Source of the DNA: Bugula neritina
Lineage: Eukaryota > Bryozoa > Gymnolaemata > Cheilostomatida > Bugulidae
Reading direction: 5' to 3'
Assembly (NCBI GenBank): GCA_964035545.1
Contig: OZ037766.1
Coordinates: forward strand, 1,898,501 to 1,962,500
Length of the DNA stretch: 64,000 nt
Position 1 is the first letter of the stretch; each line of letters begins with the position of its first letter. Below are positions 1 through 12,400 of this stretch, one piece after another. The notes below the pieces were generated by a model. It was not told the origin of the DNA and ran no database searches. It saw only the letters and a list, made by a program, of their open reading frames with translations. Made by a program: the position numbers and the translations under genes.

Positions 1-2720
1 CTCATTTTAAAGCCTTGAGGGAAATGCATTAGCATAGAAGAATTTAAGCGCATTCCACACACCTAGGTTTTGAATATTCCAACAAAACACATCAAATATT
101 TCTTTTATCCCAACAACTAGTGGTGGTGATAGGAAAATTTTACTTGAAGCTGTACTTTTAGCTGTTATCAAAGATCAGTAGATGAACCCTGGGGATTCTA
201 AATAGACTTGTAGGGCTTGGTTCGAACTTGCAGTAAATTACTATTATAGGTACATCCATTATGTCACGTATGCGAACAGCCTTGCATACTGTAACTATCA
301 TATCAGATTAGTTAATATATAGAAACATCCTTAGCACAATCAGCTTGCAGGATATGCTTTGTACTGTTTATTTAATATTCTACATTGTGAGGAGCAGCAG
401 ATGCAAACTAATTAGTGACAATAAGTTGAAAACTTGCATTCATTTCTCCTTTTTTGTGATGTAAATTACCTTCAAATATTAAAAAGTTATAGAACAATCT
501 AGTCTCAAAATCAGCTTCAAAAGACTGATATTAAAGGCATAAAAATTCATTATTACATCACAAAGTGTAATAAAATCCTAAAAATTGTGTCTAATAGAAT
601 TACAAGACTGCCTGGAAGTTATTTTACTACCTAAAGACATTTAACATGGAAGCCATTGCCCACTTCCTAGTATGAGAAATACCGGCAGTTTTGATTTTTG
701 ATTTCTTATTTAATTTATATCATCTCTTCACTTGGAGCGAAGTTGATGAAGATTTAGAAAACTCCAAACTTCTAAAATTCACACTTAGCTAGACATGTCC
801 ACCACTGAGTGTTTGGGAATTAGACTAGGTGCTCTGGGAACCACCCACTGATAGGTGGGCAGAGGGTACTCCCCCTTCTACATTCTTAGCTGCTAACTAC
901 CCCCACACAAGATGAGTGTCCTATCTCCAGCCAATCAGGCAACGGATGTTCTAAGGAATTAATTAGTTTATTTCTATTGATTTTTATTTGATACTAAAAG
1001 AAAAGTATGCATGTCTACTTTTGGTCTCTGAAGAATTAAGTTTTATAATTTTCCAGCTGAAATCAGATGAGTAGACTAGTCAAACACTGATGCTAATTTA
1101 TTTCTGGAAACTCTTATATAAAGATGAATCTCAGCACATTAACTTTCTCCAACAAGCACTTTTGTTCAAGTCATTCATGAAAAGAAGATATTAACAGAGA
1201 ACTATTTGGTTAGTAATTAGTACAGCTGATGAGACAAACATAGACTTGCAAACCTCCCTCCCTAGGAAGGGGGGGTTGTACAGCCTCCCTCCCTCCCTAG
1301 GGGGAGGTAGGCCTTAGTTTGTGAAGATAAACCTTCAGCAAGGTGAAGCTAAGGCAAGTCTACTTCACTGTCTCTACGCCCTTTTCATTGGCCAATATCT
1401 ACTCTATTTCTATTTTGGCAGCGAATTTTTTAAACAAGAAAACTTGACAACCCACACTTCTATCCTCAGGGGCAGCACAACCCCCCCCCCTTATCTTGTG
1501 AGCCAATCAGCACATGGCTTGACCTCTGGCAGCATTCCTTAAGAGTTAAAATGGTGCAAGATCAGAGCTCTTTGAGTCCGGAGACCAGATTTATACTATC
1601 AGCAGCATAACAAGTTTACAATGTTGGTTCTATTGTACAGCTAATGATGGTAAACTGAACCACTAAAACTCCTGTCAAAGGGACTGTTTCCAGTCAAACT
1701 AAACCAACCTGCCACAGAGTAATCACAGCTATAGATTGATTATAAGAGGGGCCCAACACCAACCCTTAAGCATATTTCAAGAGAGATTTCGTTGAAACGG
1801 CTGTTTAAAGACTGCAAAGGAATTACAAGTTAATTGCATTATTCAGGGTACATTGCAGGGCCTTCAACTACTGCTTGCACAGTTAACGCTTGGTACATGA
1901 ACTTGGAATATAAATGTTACGCAAAGTTTTGTTTTTAAAGCTTTATTTTTTATTTCATTAAAGTACCTTTAAGCAATCCTGACTGAAACATAATTGGCAA
2001 AATAATTTGCATTACACAAGTTTTGTCATCACCCACATTTCTGTTGTTTCCGTTTGAGGTTCTGGGAGAATGACCTTCACCTAAACTACTTTATGTTACT
2101 TATTGGCCCAGCTATTCCATCAACTTGTATCTAAGTGAGCAGTTACTGTAATATTAAGACACTTTGCAGCACATGCAGCTAAGATGAGTGAGCATATGGC
2201 ATACTTTGACATCAAGCCTTGCACAAGTCCAACGTACACTAATGACACTAGGATACAACTATTGTTTACTTGCTGTAAAAACAAACCACAAGCCGTGTAC
2301 ATCTGCCCCCTGTGTATTTAGCTATTATAATTTCAATACAGAAATGAAATTTGAGAGTTAATTAAGCAATTGCTATGAATGCTTTTGAAGAGCTGGGTTC
2401 TTTGTTTGGGAGGCAAGCCAGCCAAGAGGTGGCAATACAAAAATAGCAACATCGGCTAGTATGATACTGTTAGAGAGCTTGGGTTACCTAGCACATCTTA
2501 CATCACACTGCATACTGTAGGGAAACAGAACTTTGATTCACTTAATCTTACATAATGTATTCCATTTCAACACTTAACTTGGAATAGGTTTTGCTGAGGC
2601 ATATGCAAAGTGGATGCAGTAATTTTCCAGTTCTCTATAGTAAGGATTAGGTGGTAGATGACCTCTAAAGTGTGAATTAACTACCCAAAATAGATCTCTA
2701 TATGCCACCAGCATGGGCGG
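1..2720. other. No recognisable gene
   Basis: AT-rich DNA with short open frames only; none has a recognisable domain together with credible splice sites. The stretch at about 1255-1312 holds two C-rich/G-rich blocks centred on CCTAGG that could fold back on themselves. I see no coding exon that I can support. Confidence 0.5.
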
Positions 2721-2722
2721 TG

Positions 2723-3945
2723 TAGCATGGGTGGCCATAGCATAGGGTGGCCATAGCATATAATAGGGTGGCCATAGCATACAATAGGGTGGTCATAGCA
2801 TATAATAGGGTGGTCATAGCATATAATAGGGTGGTCATAGCATATAATAGGGTGGCCATAGCATACAATAGGGTGGTCATAGCATATAATAGGGTGGTCA
2901 TAGCATATAATAGGGTGGTCATAGCATATAATAGGGTGGCCATAGCATATAATAGGGTGGCCATAGCATATAATAGGGTGGCCATAGCATATAATAGGGT
3001 GGTCATAGCATATAATAGGGTGGCCATAGCATATAATAGGGTGGCCATAGCATATAATAGGGTGGCCATAGCATACAATAGGGTGGTCATAGCATATAAT
3101 AGGGTGGTCATAGCATATAATAGGGTGGTCATAGCATATAATAGGGTGGCCATAGCATATAATAGGGTGGTCATAGCATATAATAGGGTGGCCATAGCAT
3201 ATAATAGGGTGGCCATAGCATATAATAGGGTGGTCATAGCATATAATAGGGTGGCCATAGCATATAATAGGGTGGCCATAGCATATAATAGGGTGGCCAT
3301 AGCATACAATAGGGTGGCCATAGCATATAATAGGGTGGTCATAGCATATAATAGGGTGGCCATAGCATATAATAGGGTGGTCATAGCATATAATAGGGTG
3401 GTCATAGCATATAATAGGGTGGTCATAGCATATAATAGGGTGGCCATAGCATATAATAGGGTGGTCATAGCATATAATAGGGTGGCCATAGCATATAATA
3501 GGGTGGCCATAGCATATAATAGGGTGGTCATAGCATATAATAGGGTGGCCATAGCATATAATAGGGTGGCCATAGCATATAATAGGGTGGCCATAGCATA
3601 CAATAGGGTGGTCATAGCATATAATAGGGTGGCCATAGCATATAATAGGGTGGCCATAGCATATAATAGGGTGGTCATAGCATATAATAGGGTGGCCATA
3701 GCATATAATAGGGTGGCCATAGCATATAATAGGGTGGCCATAGCATACAATAGGGTGGTCATAGCATATAATAGGGTGGCCATAGCATATAATAGGGTGG
3801 TCATAGCATACAATAGGGTGGCCATAGCATATAATAGGGTGGCCATAGCATATAATAGGGTGGTCATAGCATATAATAGGGTGGCCATAGCATATAATAG
3901 GGTGGTCATAGCATATAATAGGGTGGTCATAGCATAGCATAGGGT
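2723..3945. repeat. 21-bp minisatellite, about 57 units
   Basis: Tandem array with unit GGYCATAGCATAYAATAGGGT. Almost all variation is confined to two C/T positions. Because 21 is a multiple of three and the unit lacks stops in several frames, long open frames of heptapeptide repeats appear on both strands; these are by-products of the array and not genes. The C/T states show a higher-order pattern, described in the findings. Confidence 0.97.
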
Positions 3946-3959
3946 GCAGTAGGCAAGTT

Positions 3960-4535
3960 GCATAAAGCACAAACTTATACTATTTCCTCTACCTCCACAG
4001 CTACTATAATAATTACTAATCTACTTTCTCAAAATATTCAATTGTCACATTATACTGTTCATTATAATATCAAGGTGGGATAACAGAGTCATATGATAGA
4101 GTTAGTATCATGTAACCACAAGTGGGACTCCATATGTAATCATGGCAGTGATTTATTTCTCTCTCCTAGATTTGAAGTGTGACAGACTAACTAATCATGA
4201 AAAGCACAAACTAGCAAATAAGCATCTGGCACTCCTTATATCTCCAACCCCCTCCCCACCCCCCTGCTCACCCACCCCCTGCTGATCTGAGATGGAACAG
4301 TAACAGAACCTTAGGAAGTCAGAAAACAAAGGAAAACTTGATAAAGTTGCTAGTTTTACTGCAAGCTATCTTACTGCATGCTATATTACTGCATGCTAGT
4401 GTGTATAATAATAGTGTACAGTAAATAGGCATAACTCAGCAACTGGATGCCACCTAAAGCCACCATGAAATGCTGGTAGAGAAACTGCAAACAAAGAGGA
4501 AGGCCCTGGCACCATCAGCTTTGAAACCAGCTTCA
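3960..4535. other. Spacer between minisatellite and ankyrin gene end
   Basis: No gene seen. It contains a C-rich run at about 4248-4280 and short repeats of a TACTGCATGCTA-like sequence near 4360-4400. It probably includes the 3' UTR of the minus-strand gene whose stop codon is proposed at 4536-4538. Confidence 0.4.
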
Positions 4536-5164
4536 TTAATATAACACAGAGAGGCCCAGGGCAGCCTGGATGTTCAGTAAGTAATCCAACTCTGATAACA
4601 CAGCAACCGGCAGCAGACAATGTAGACAATGTGCGAAGAATAAGGAGACATTCATATTTCCACCCAACATCCAACTTGCATAAGGCTGAAAGGGTGATAG
4701 GTCTAAGGTCAAGGCAGGGACAGCGTGTAGAACCTGTTCTAAGAAAAGATGCTGGATGGAGCAACAAGGGATGTGCAGAGGCAATGTTTGAGCTATAAAC
4801 ATTACACAACAGTTCAACTAACCACACAATATGGAGCATCAGTTGCTGGGTAGAGAAGTCAATACAGACTAACTACAGGATAGTAAAAACTAACAGAACT
4901 TTCTTAACATACAAAATCAGGAATTATCCCCCCATATAAAAATATTCAACATATTGCTGCAATGAGATTACGGAGCTTTATTTTTAATACAAAAAGCATT
5001 TCCTGTGTGACACAGGATAACCTGCCCGTCTCACCGCTGAAACAGGGACATACCTTGTCCAGCTCATGTCGACCGTGTATCCCATAATGCCACAGGAGTT
5101 GGGCAATGCTGAGGTGAGGAGTGTAGCTGTAGGCTACCAGAACGCAGGGCACTGTATCCTCTCC
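4536..5164 (-). CDS. Probable last two coding exons of the ankyrin-repeat gene
   Basis: Two coding-looking segments are read right to left. The first, 5164-5054, has an acceptor (CTTTCAG) and a donor (GTATGT) and encodes 37 residues in phase 0, starting GEDTVPCVLVAYSY; it has the spacing of a degenerate ankyrin repeat and the same length and phase as the sure exon 9535-9425. The second, about 4817-4536, can be entered through an acceptor ending GTGGTTAG and reads about 93 residues rich in Leu, His and Cys to a TAA. A different frame is also open across the second segment, so its reading frame is less sure. Assignment to the same gene as the exons at 13453-9425 is an inference from strand, phase and repeat-like character. 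I do not recognise the C-terminal region. Confidence 0.4.
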
Positions 5165-7954
5165 CTGAAAGACAGCAAATTATTAGACAGTTATCAGGGG
5201 TGTGGTATAACTGTATGTATACTATATATCTACTCTATGGTTAACCTATGCAGACACCCCCTAGATACCACTAACCAGATAGATATATCATGAAGTCAAA
5301 TGATAAATGGAAATGTGAAAGGAAAAGACAATTTAGATTTTAGATGCAGTAAGATGAGAGCTAAACACAAAAGTGAAAGAGGATTTTTGCTGTGATATAT
5401 TTTTCCTACATTGGCAGCACGGGCGCTGATGCCAGTCAAATACCTGGATGTTTTTGGACAAGTATTTGAAGGCTGCAATATATAACATGCCCAATGATAA
5501 TAACCCACATTATGCTAAATTATATGTAAAACAATTATCATTCATTATTATGATTACAGTAACAGTCTAATTACATTATATTATCATTACAGGTATGGGT
5601 GAGCACCTGTGGGTACCTGTAGCAAGTAATCATCATTATTATAACTATTAGCCAGTTATTATCCTGAACAGAGAAAAACCAGCCACTCAGTAATAACACT
5701 GACTAACGTGAGGGTGTGACTGACTTTAACATGGCTACAGAGTGCATCCCACCATCATGGCACTATTTCACCTCAATATGGCTGATGTTTATTTATAGCA
5801 CCATGTTTATTATTGTTTGAAGGAGCCAAAGTGTGTGCTAAGGAAATACATACTAATACAGCAGCCAGACAAACAGACAGACAGCCCTATTAGCAGGAGT
5901 CTTGACATGATGTATGATAGCAGAGACCAGAGCTGAAGACTCCTGTCTCCCACACACCAAGTCAAATCAATATCCTCACTGTGTGGCATGTCTAGCAGGT
6001 GCACTTAGCTGGGCTATTCATTGCGTCTCCCACCTACATAGCCAGACCACCCACGAGGATGTCCTTGAGCCAGCTAAAGGTCAACAGCACCACACAGCAA
6101 GACCCCCCCCCACAATCTCTTCTTTACCGGACAAGTTCACAGTCTTACAAGGTGCTACTTGGAGGGTGGCTGTGCAAAGCAGCTGCAACAACCGGTGGCC
6201 AGATGTGAAAGATTATTATTAAGACTTGCTGGTAGTAATTACCCTCCAGAAACCAGGCTAGGCTTACTGTAGAAGGAAGCAGGAAGACGCATACATGTCT
6301 GGCTAATACAACATGTCCATCATCACACACAACAGGAATGGAAATATGAGTAAATAATATTGGCAGTGCTTTATGAAGGGGGCAGCAACTCCAAATTGTA
6401 GATACTAGACTGTTGTCAAATAATATAAACTAAGAATTGTTTTAATAAGAAAAACTGCGTGACCTCAACTTGGCCTTGAAATGGGTATGATTTGAGGCTT
6501 GAATTTTTACACTGGAACAAAAATTTCTCCAGTAGTTTTCCGAATGACTACAGCATAGTTCCCCCCCCCTATGAGGATGTGATAGCTACGTGATTTGTCA
6601 CCTAAGGAAGAGCGTAGTGGCAGCCAGAGGCCTACATATACTGGAGGTGTGGGTGATGGATGGAGAGAGTGACAGGTACCACCACCTCCTTGTCAACACA
6701 ACAGGATAAACCTGACAGGGTAAGGAAACATCACTCTGGTTATTTAATAGCAATTTAACATAGGAAGTACAGCTTATGCTTGTATATAATATATACAGTA
6801 TATACAGTATATATAATATATATGTATAATTATATACATAATACAACATATGTATATAATACGAGTGGAGAACTGAAAGATATATCTTTCTGTTGCTATC
6901 TACAGTAGTACAACTCAAGTATACTGTGCTATTGTATTTCAAGTGAAAGAAAAGACCCACAATAATAATATTACATCATCAACAGTTAGTACGTGCTGGC
7001 AGCAACAGCAGTATCACCTACAGCAAAGGCAGCAGTTGAAGGAAAACACAACATTGTGTACCAGAGATGAACTGATTACATGAAATGTACTTTGGAACAG
7101 CCTAAACCATAGGCATAGGGCATAGAATATGCCAAACTATAATTACATGATGATACCCTGGCACAGTGTTGCATAACAATAACAACCTGCAACAACCTGC
7201 AAGGAAGAGCATTGCAAATGACACCAACTCCACGCACTGTTTTTCTTGGTAACTTTCCAGCATGGTCTTGGATTAAATTTAGATAATAATAAAAACAACC
7301 ACTAAACGGCCAATAGAAATCGAGCTGCTAACTAGCGAGTAACACGATTTTAAACCAATAAGAAAGCAGGAAAGCTCTGCGTATTTCACTCGACATCAAT
7401 CACAGTTTATAGAAAATAATAATTTTGTCCAGGCATTCGGGTGAACTTGCCTCAACACAATGCTTAAAAGTCTTAATAATTGCAAATAAACGAGCAACAC
7501 CCTGCGGGAGGAAACCATTGGTTCTCTTCAACTAACACACAGTTTATTGGTTGTGTTAATTTATGAAGTTGACAGACCAGGGCCACTGCTAATAATATTA
7601 ACATTTTCTTCCATAAGTTCAAATTGAATGAACTGTTCAGTCAATAAGGAAATCAGCCGCTGCTCTACTTTATGAAAGCTGCTTCAAGGCAGCACAAAAT
7701 AAACATTCCTAAAAATATCTAGAAATCCAACTTACAAACTAGACTGAGCTCTATGAATAGAAAGAGTATATGTTGGGGAGACAAGAAACCCACCCATATT
7801 TCTCGCATCCTCTTTCTGACTCATGTTTTGACATGTCATATCATCACCCAAGCATCCTCCCACCCTTAATTGGCCTCCATATTGTAAATATTTGTTTAAT
7901 GAGTTAATTTATGGAATTTCTCATATTTTGAAAACAAATCTTACTCCTCTTGAC

Positions 7955-8199
7955 AACTGATAATCTGCAGAAGGTAATCAACTGATAATCTGCAGAAGGT
8001 AATCAACTGATAATCTGCAGAAGGTAATCAACTGATGATCTGCAGAAGGTAATCAACTGATAATCTGCAGAAGGTAATCAACTGATAATCTGCAGAAGGT
8101 AATCAACTGATAATCTGCAGAAGGTAATCAACTGATAATCTGCAGAAGGTAATCAACTGATAATCTGCAGAAGGTAATCAACTGATAATCTGCAGAAAG
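7955..8199. repeat. 25-bp minisatellite, about 10 units
   Basis: Near-perfect tandem copies of a unit containing AATCTGCAGAAGGTAATC, with one A/G variant at about 8036. It lies in the presumed intron of the ankyrin gene. The PstI-type CTGCAG palindrome recurs in each unit. Confidence 0.95.
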
Positions 8200-8917
8200 T
8201 AAAACATCAAAAAGTCTCAAAGTCACTGAAATAGAAGATTCAGAATTAGGAAACACCGAGAATTGGTACCATAATTAGGATTAACTAACAGAACCTTTAC
8301 TGGAACCAAGTCTAATAGGCTTCAATACTTCCCACAGCCAACACTTGTGAGATCTGCAGATCAACATTTGTGACAAATATTAGGCCCAAAGAGTTTTCTC
8401 AGGTTACGTTGACCCTTTTACAACTTTGAACTGCGCAGCAAAACGACAACTAAAAGCAGTAGCAGCTACTAGCTGCTGTTTAGGGCAGGCATGTAAAGAT
8501 TTGCTTAGCATGGGTTGATAGTTTATGGCCTGGGATCATATAGCTTGGTTTCACAAGCAGACAACTTTCCACGTTACAAAGCTCTGCTGGAACTAGTGCT
8601 ATTTCAAAACACTGCACGGCAGAGCTAACTGCTATGGTGAATCAGCTAGTTACCCGAGCCATCACCTATTCACTGCACTGAAGGTATGTAAACCCCACTT
8701 CAAGTGCACTAGGTTAACGAATGTGCCCAACACTGGATACCCAGGAAGATGTAGGAAAGTGAAATTCATAAGTTCTGTCAGGGAAGTGATAGTATTACAC
8801 AAGGCTTGTACTCAAACAGGGTATTCCGTGCAGTGGAGAGTGAATCAGAATAAACCTGTCTGACCATGTCATCTCAACTGCGTCAAACTTACTGACTGAA
8901 TAGACAGGACCGACAAC

Positions 8918-9048
8918 TGGTAACTAGTAACTGGTAACTAGTAACTGGTAACTAGTAACTGGTAACTAGTAACTAATAACTAGTAGCTCACAACTAGTAA
9001 CTAATGACTAGTAACTAATGACTAGTAACTGACAACTTATTACTAAAA
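8918..9048. repeat. Degenerate 8/16-bp tandem repeat
   Basis: Alternating ACTGGTAA / CTAGTAA units, perfect at the left and decaying to the right (ACTAATGACTAG). It lies about 0.4 kb downstream (minus sense) of ankyrin exon 9535-9425. Confidence 0.85.
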
Positions 9049-9424
9049 ACTACTTGGCAATCCAAATTGTGATTCACACCACAATACAAATACGCAAGAA
9101 TATAGGATGGAAACATAAAGGCATTTCCTCATAGATATTTCAACATTTAAATTATAAAATACATATTTTAAGTGTACCTAACTCTATGCTATATGAAATA
9201 ATCAGGTGAGAGATGACTTTCAAAATAATCCTGCAGGTGTTTTGGTATGGCGCCAGTGTTAGCTGATAGAAGTGGTACGAAAAGTGGTCAGTTTGAAAAT
9301 AAACAACTGCTAGAGTGGCATAAGTCACGGATACATTACTTAATTCCTAATTCTTCTACACATATTTTAATATTATTGTAAAGACTAACCTGACTGAACC
9401 ACTAACATAACAATCTCCACTCAC

Positions 9425-12400
9425 CCCAGACAGTCTGTGTTGAACTCTGCAGTTAGTCTTTACTCCGTCGTCGAGCAGCAACTGAACCAGCTGTTTGTTC
9501 TTATTCTCTAAGGCTATGGAGAGAAGACTCCTTTCCTGCCACAAACAACCAGTATAGTCCAGAGTACAACTTAACTTATACAGTATAGTCCAGAGTACGA
9601 CTTAACTTATACAGTATAGTCTGGAGTACGACTCAACTCACACAGTACAGTGTTGAGTACAACTTGATACACAACTAACAAAGGACGGTTTAGAGTACGA
9701 CTCAAAATATTTGGCCACATCATACTCTAAAAAGCAGCAGATTATTAAGAGTTATCATCTTTTAGGCCGAAAAGCTGTATAACAGACGCATGACTGAATA
9801 TAGCAAATATTACTCAAAAGTAAAGTGAATTTATGCAAACAAATTGCACAATCTTTAAAATGAACTAAGAATTCGCATGCATGGGTGTATACTAGATTAA
9901 AGACTCAGTGAACAACACACGAGACATATAATCACAAATCTGCAACATATTACATGAAAAACAAAGTTAAACAAGTCCAACAACCCAGCAGATCATGATG
10001 AGTTTCAAATTCAAAGAAAATTGCAAAACCACACAAAGCCATCAGCACTTTCAGCCCATTTAGTTTGTTTTGATATGAACTTTAGTAAGAATGCACATGT
10101 CTAAGTTATTTGATACCCCAAGAGCTTGTGGGGCATGTGTTGAACAGCACTTGTAATGTTTAAGTTGAAAAACAAAACTTGAAAGTTTGCCATGATTCAT
10201 AGATTTGCCGGGAGGAAACAGTCTGCTAATACTGACTGGGTTATAATTATTCTGGTCTAATGCAATTAGTAGTCAACTGCAACTGGCCATCTATTTATAG
10301 ACTGGTCAGGTTAAAAATAGTCATCAGGTAGACAGAATAGGTATAATCACTGTAACGGCTTCATTATAATTAAAAAATATATCAAAGAAATGCATCAGTC
10401 AGACTGTGAAAAACATGTGGGGATCAAAAGTTGATCCAGTGAATGGCAGGGTTGTTTGCTACTTGTTAGCAGACAACGGGATGTGCCAACAATTTGCATA
10501 AATTTACACTCAGCATCCAGAGCTAACACCAGGAGCTGACAGAACCTGGCAGACTCACAGGAGGTGACGAGAAAGATACGACTAATAATACTGTGAAGTA
10601 ATCTCCCCTGACTTAAGTTGTGTTTATACCTCTGCTGAAAAAAGTGCCGAGTTTCAGTTAATAACACTCGTCCGGGTACCCCTTTATAGTTTTACAGAAA
10701 CTCGGTAAAATCATATTGAGGCGGAAGCTTACTTTCTAAAAGTGAAATCTGACTTGTTTATTCGCTATTTGATGCCCTTTGAAAATGTCGTGAATTAGCG
10801 AAGTTGACAGCATAAAAACGATAATCGAGAAGGCGTAGGAGATATAATTATTAACATATAAGTACGTCTTCTAATCCCCATAGTCATAACTAAATAACGA
10901 TGTGTACAAGGAGTTATTACTCCTTTTGAGTATTATTCTGAACTCGGCTGATTAAGTTATCACAGTACAAACATTTTTACAAGTAGCTTTTACAATGCAA
11001 TGCAACTTGGGGAAATTTCAACTCGGCCAAATTGAATTTCTGACTGAAAATCGTGAAGGTATAAACGCAGCTTTAGTCATCCCGAAAATATTCCCATAAA
11101 AGTTAATTTTTTCCTTTAAACTCAGAGCAAGTGATAATAAAGCTAATCCTGTAGGTGTACAACCACTAATAGCAACAGAGAGTGAGTCACTAACAACAAG
11201 ATGTGACAGCAGAGTTGTATGAGTGACAAGGCAGAGCAGGTGCTCCATTATTGCCGATGGTGACACAACTCTTATAGAAAGTCCATCACTACAGATAAAA
11301 CACAACAACTCACTATAACATGTGGTTCTTGTTACTACACCGAGAGGAAGATAATTTGACTAAGAAGTTTACAAGGTGATGTTCCCACAACTTTCAGGCA
11401 GTTTCAATATTCATCACGATCGATGCTGAGATGAAAACCATTTCAATGTATTTCAACTTGTAGTTTACAGTCGGGACATTCAACTCCACTCCAAACCAGG
11501 AGACATAACTCCGGTATAAGAAATAAAGCATTGTCTACTTGGTCACAGGCTACCAACACTTTGTATACACACACAATACAAGCATAGAGGACAACTCCAA
11601 AACATAAGTAAAAATAGCCCAAGTACCTTGTATCTGGAGTTAACAGACCTCATTCTAGTTTCTTCTAGAACTTTTCTAACCGCTACCGTATCATTGGCCA
11701 ACACGCTGTGTATCAGAACCTGCAATAAGACCTCATATGTTTATCTCACTGAGTAACACTAATAGTACCTGCTTCTGACAGCAAAACACAGAGATGGGAG
11801 AATACAACTCCAAAGTGTAATGATTAAATACTGTTATGTCATAGTAGTATAATATTGCTAGAAGAAGCACCAAGTTGGGGGTGACTGAGTACAGTACAAA
11901 TACATAGACATCAGTTTCTAAACTGTACACTTGAGACCCCCAAACCAATGCACTCAGTGACCACCAACTCAATGCTTCTTCTAGCAACTTCTGTATAGTA
12001 GAGCTGGAATATTTACTATAGAGTATACAGCCACTACTAATTTAGTTTGCACGCATGCATTCAGTACACTACCTGCAGCTCATATTCTTAGACTACCTGC
12101 AGCTCATATTCTTAGACTACCTGCAGCCCAGCCTCAACTTACTGACTGATTTTTGTGCTCTGAAATCTTCTGAAGACATCGCAGGACAAACACCTCTTCA
12201 GTGCGCCGAGTGTTAGCCCAGTCGAGCACACTCTCACCGCTGCCGCCACTCTCACCGCTGCCGCCACTCTCACCGCTGCCGCCACTCTCACCGCTGCTGA
12301 CACAGATAGAGGTGACGCTGACCCAATTCCTGAGCAGCTTACAAACCATAGCGAAGTTTCCTGCAGACACAGCTTGGTGTAAGGGTGGGTTGAACTTCCT

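Larger units (their letters stand above)
5165..9424 (-). other. Intronic stretch with unresolved exon candidates
   Basis: This lies between sure and probable exons of the minus-strand ankyrin gene. Three stretches look coding on the minus strand: about 6715-6620 (entered by CCCTGTCAG, reading VVVPVTLSIHHPHLQYM in one frame), about 6215-6060 (containing LLQLLCTATLQVAPCK) and about 6004-5920 (containing SEDIDLTWCVGDRSLQLW). They resemble degenerate ankyrin helices, but I could not find a consistent set of splice phases, so no exon is asserted. Poly-C runs at 6104 and 6561 and tandem repeats at 7955-8199 and 8921-9045 also lie here. Confidence 0.3.

Noticed and set aside
215-240. GGTTCGAAC tRNA B-box-like sequence
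   Set aside because: No A box, no cloverleaf arms in the preceding 60 bases.
2681-3972. Three open frames of over 390 codons on both strands
   Set aside because: They are translations of the 21-bp tandem array (heptapeptide repeats) and arise because the unit length is a multiple of three.
2723-8199. Possible CRISPR arrays
   Set aside because: Units are contiguous direct repeats with no unique spacers, in an intron-bearing animal genome.
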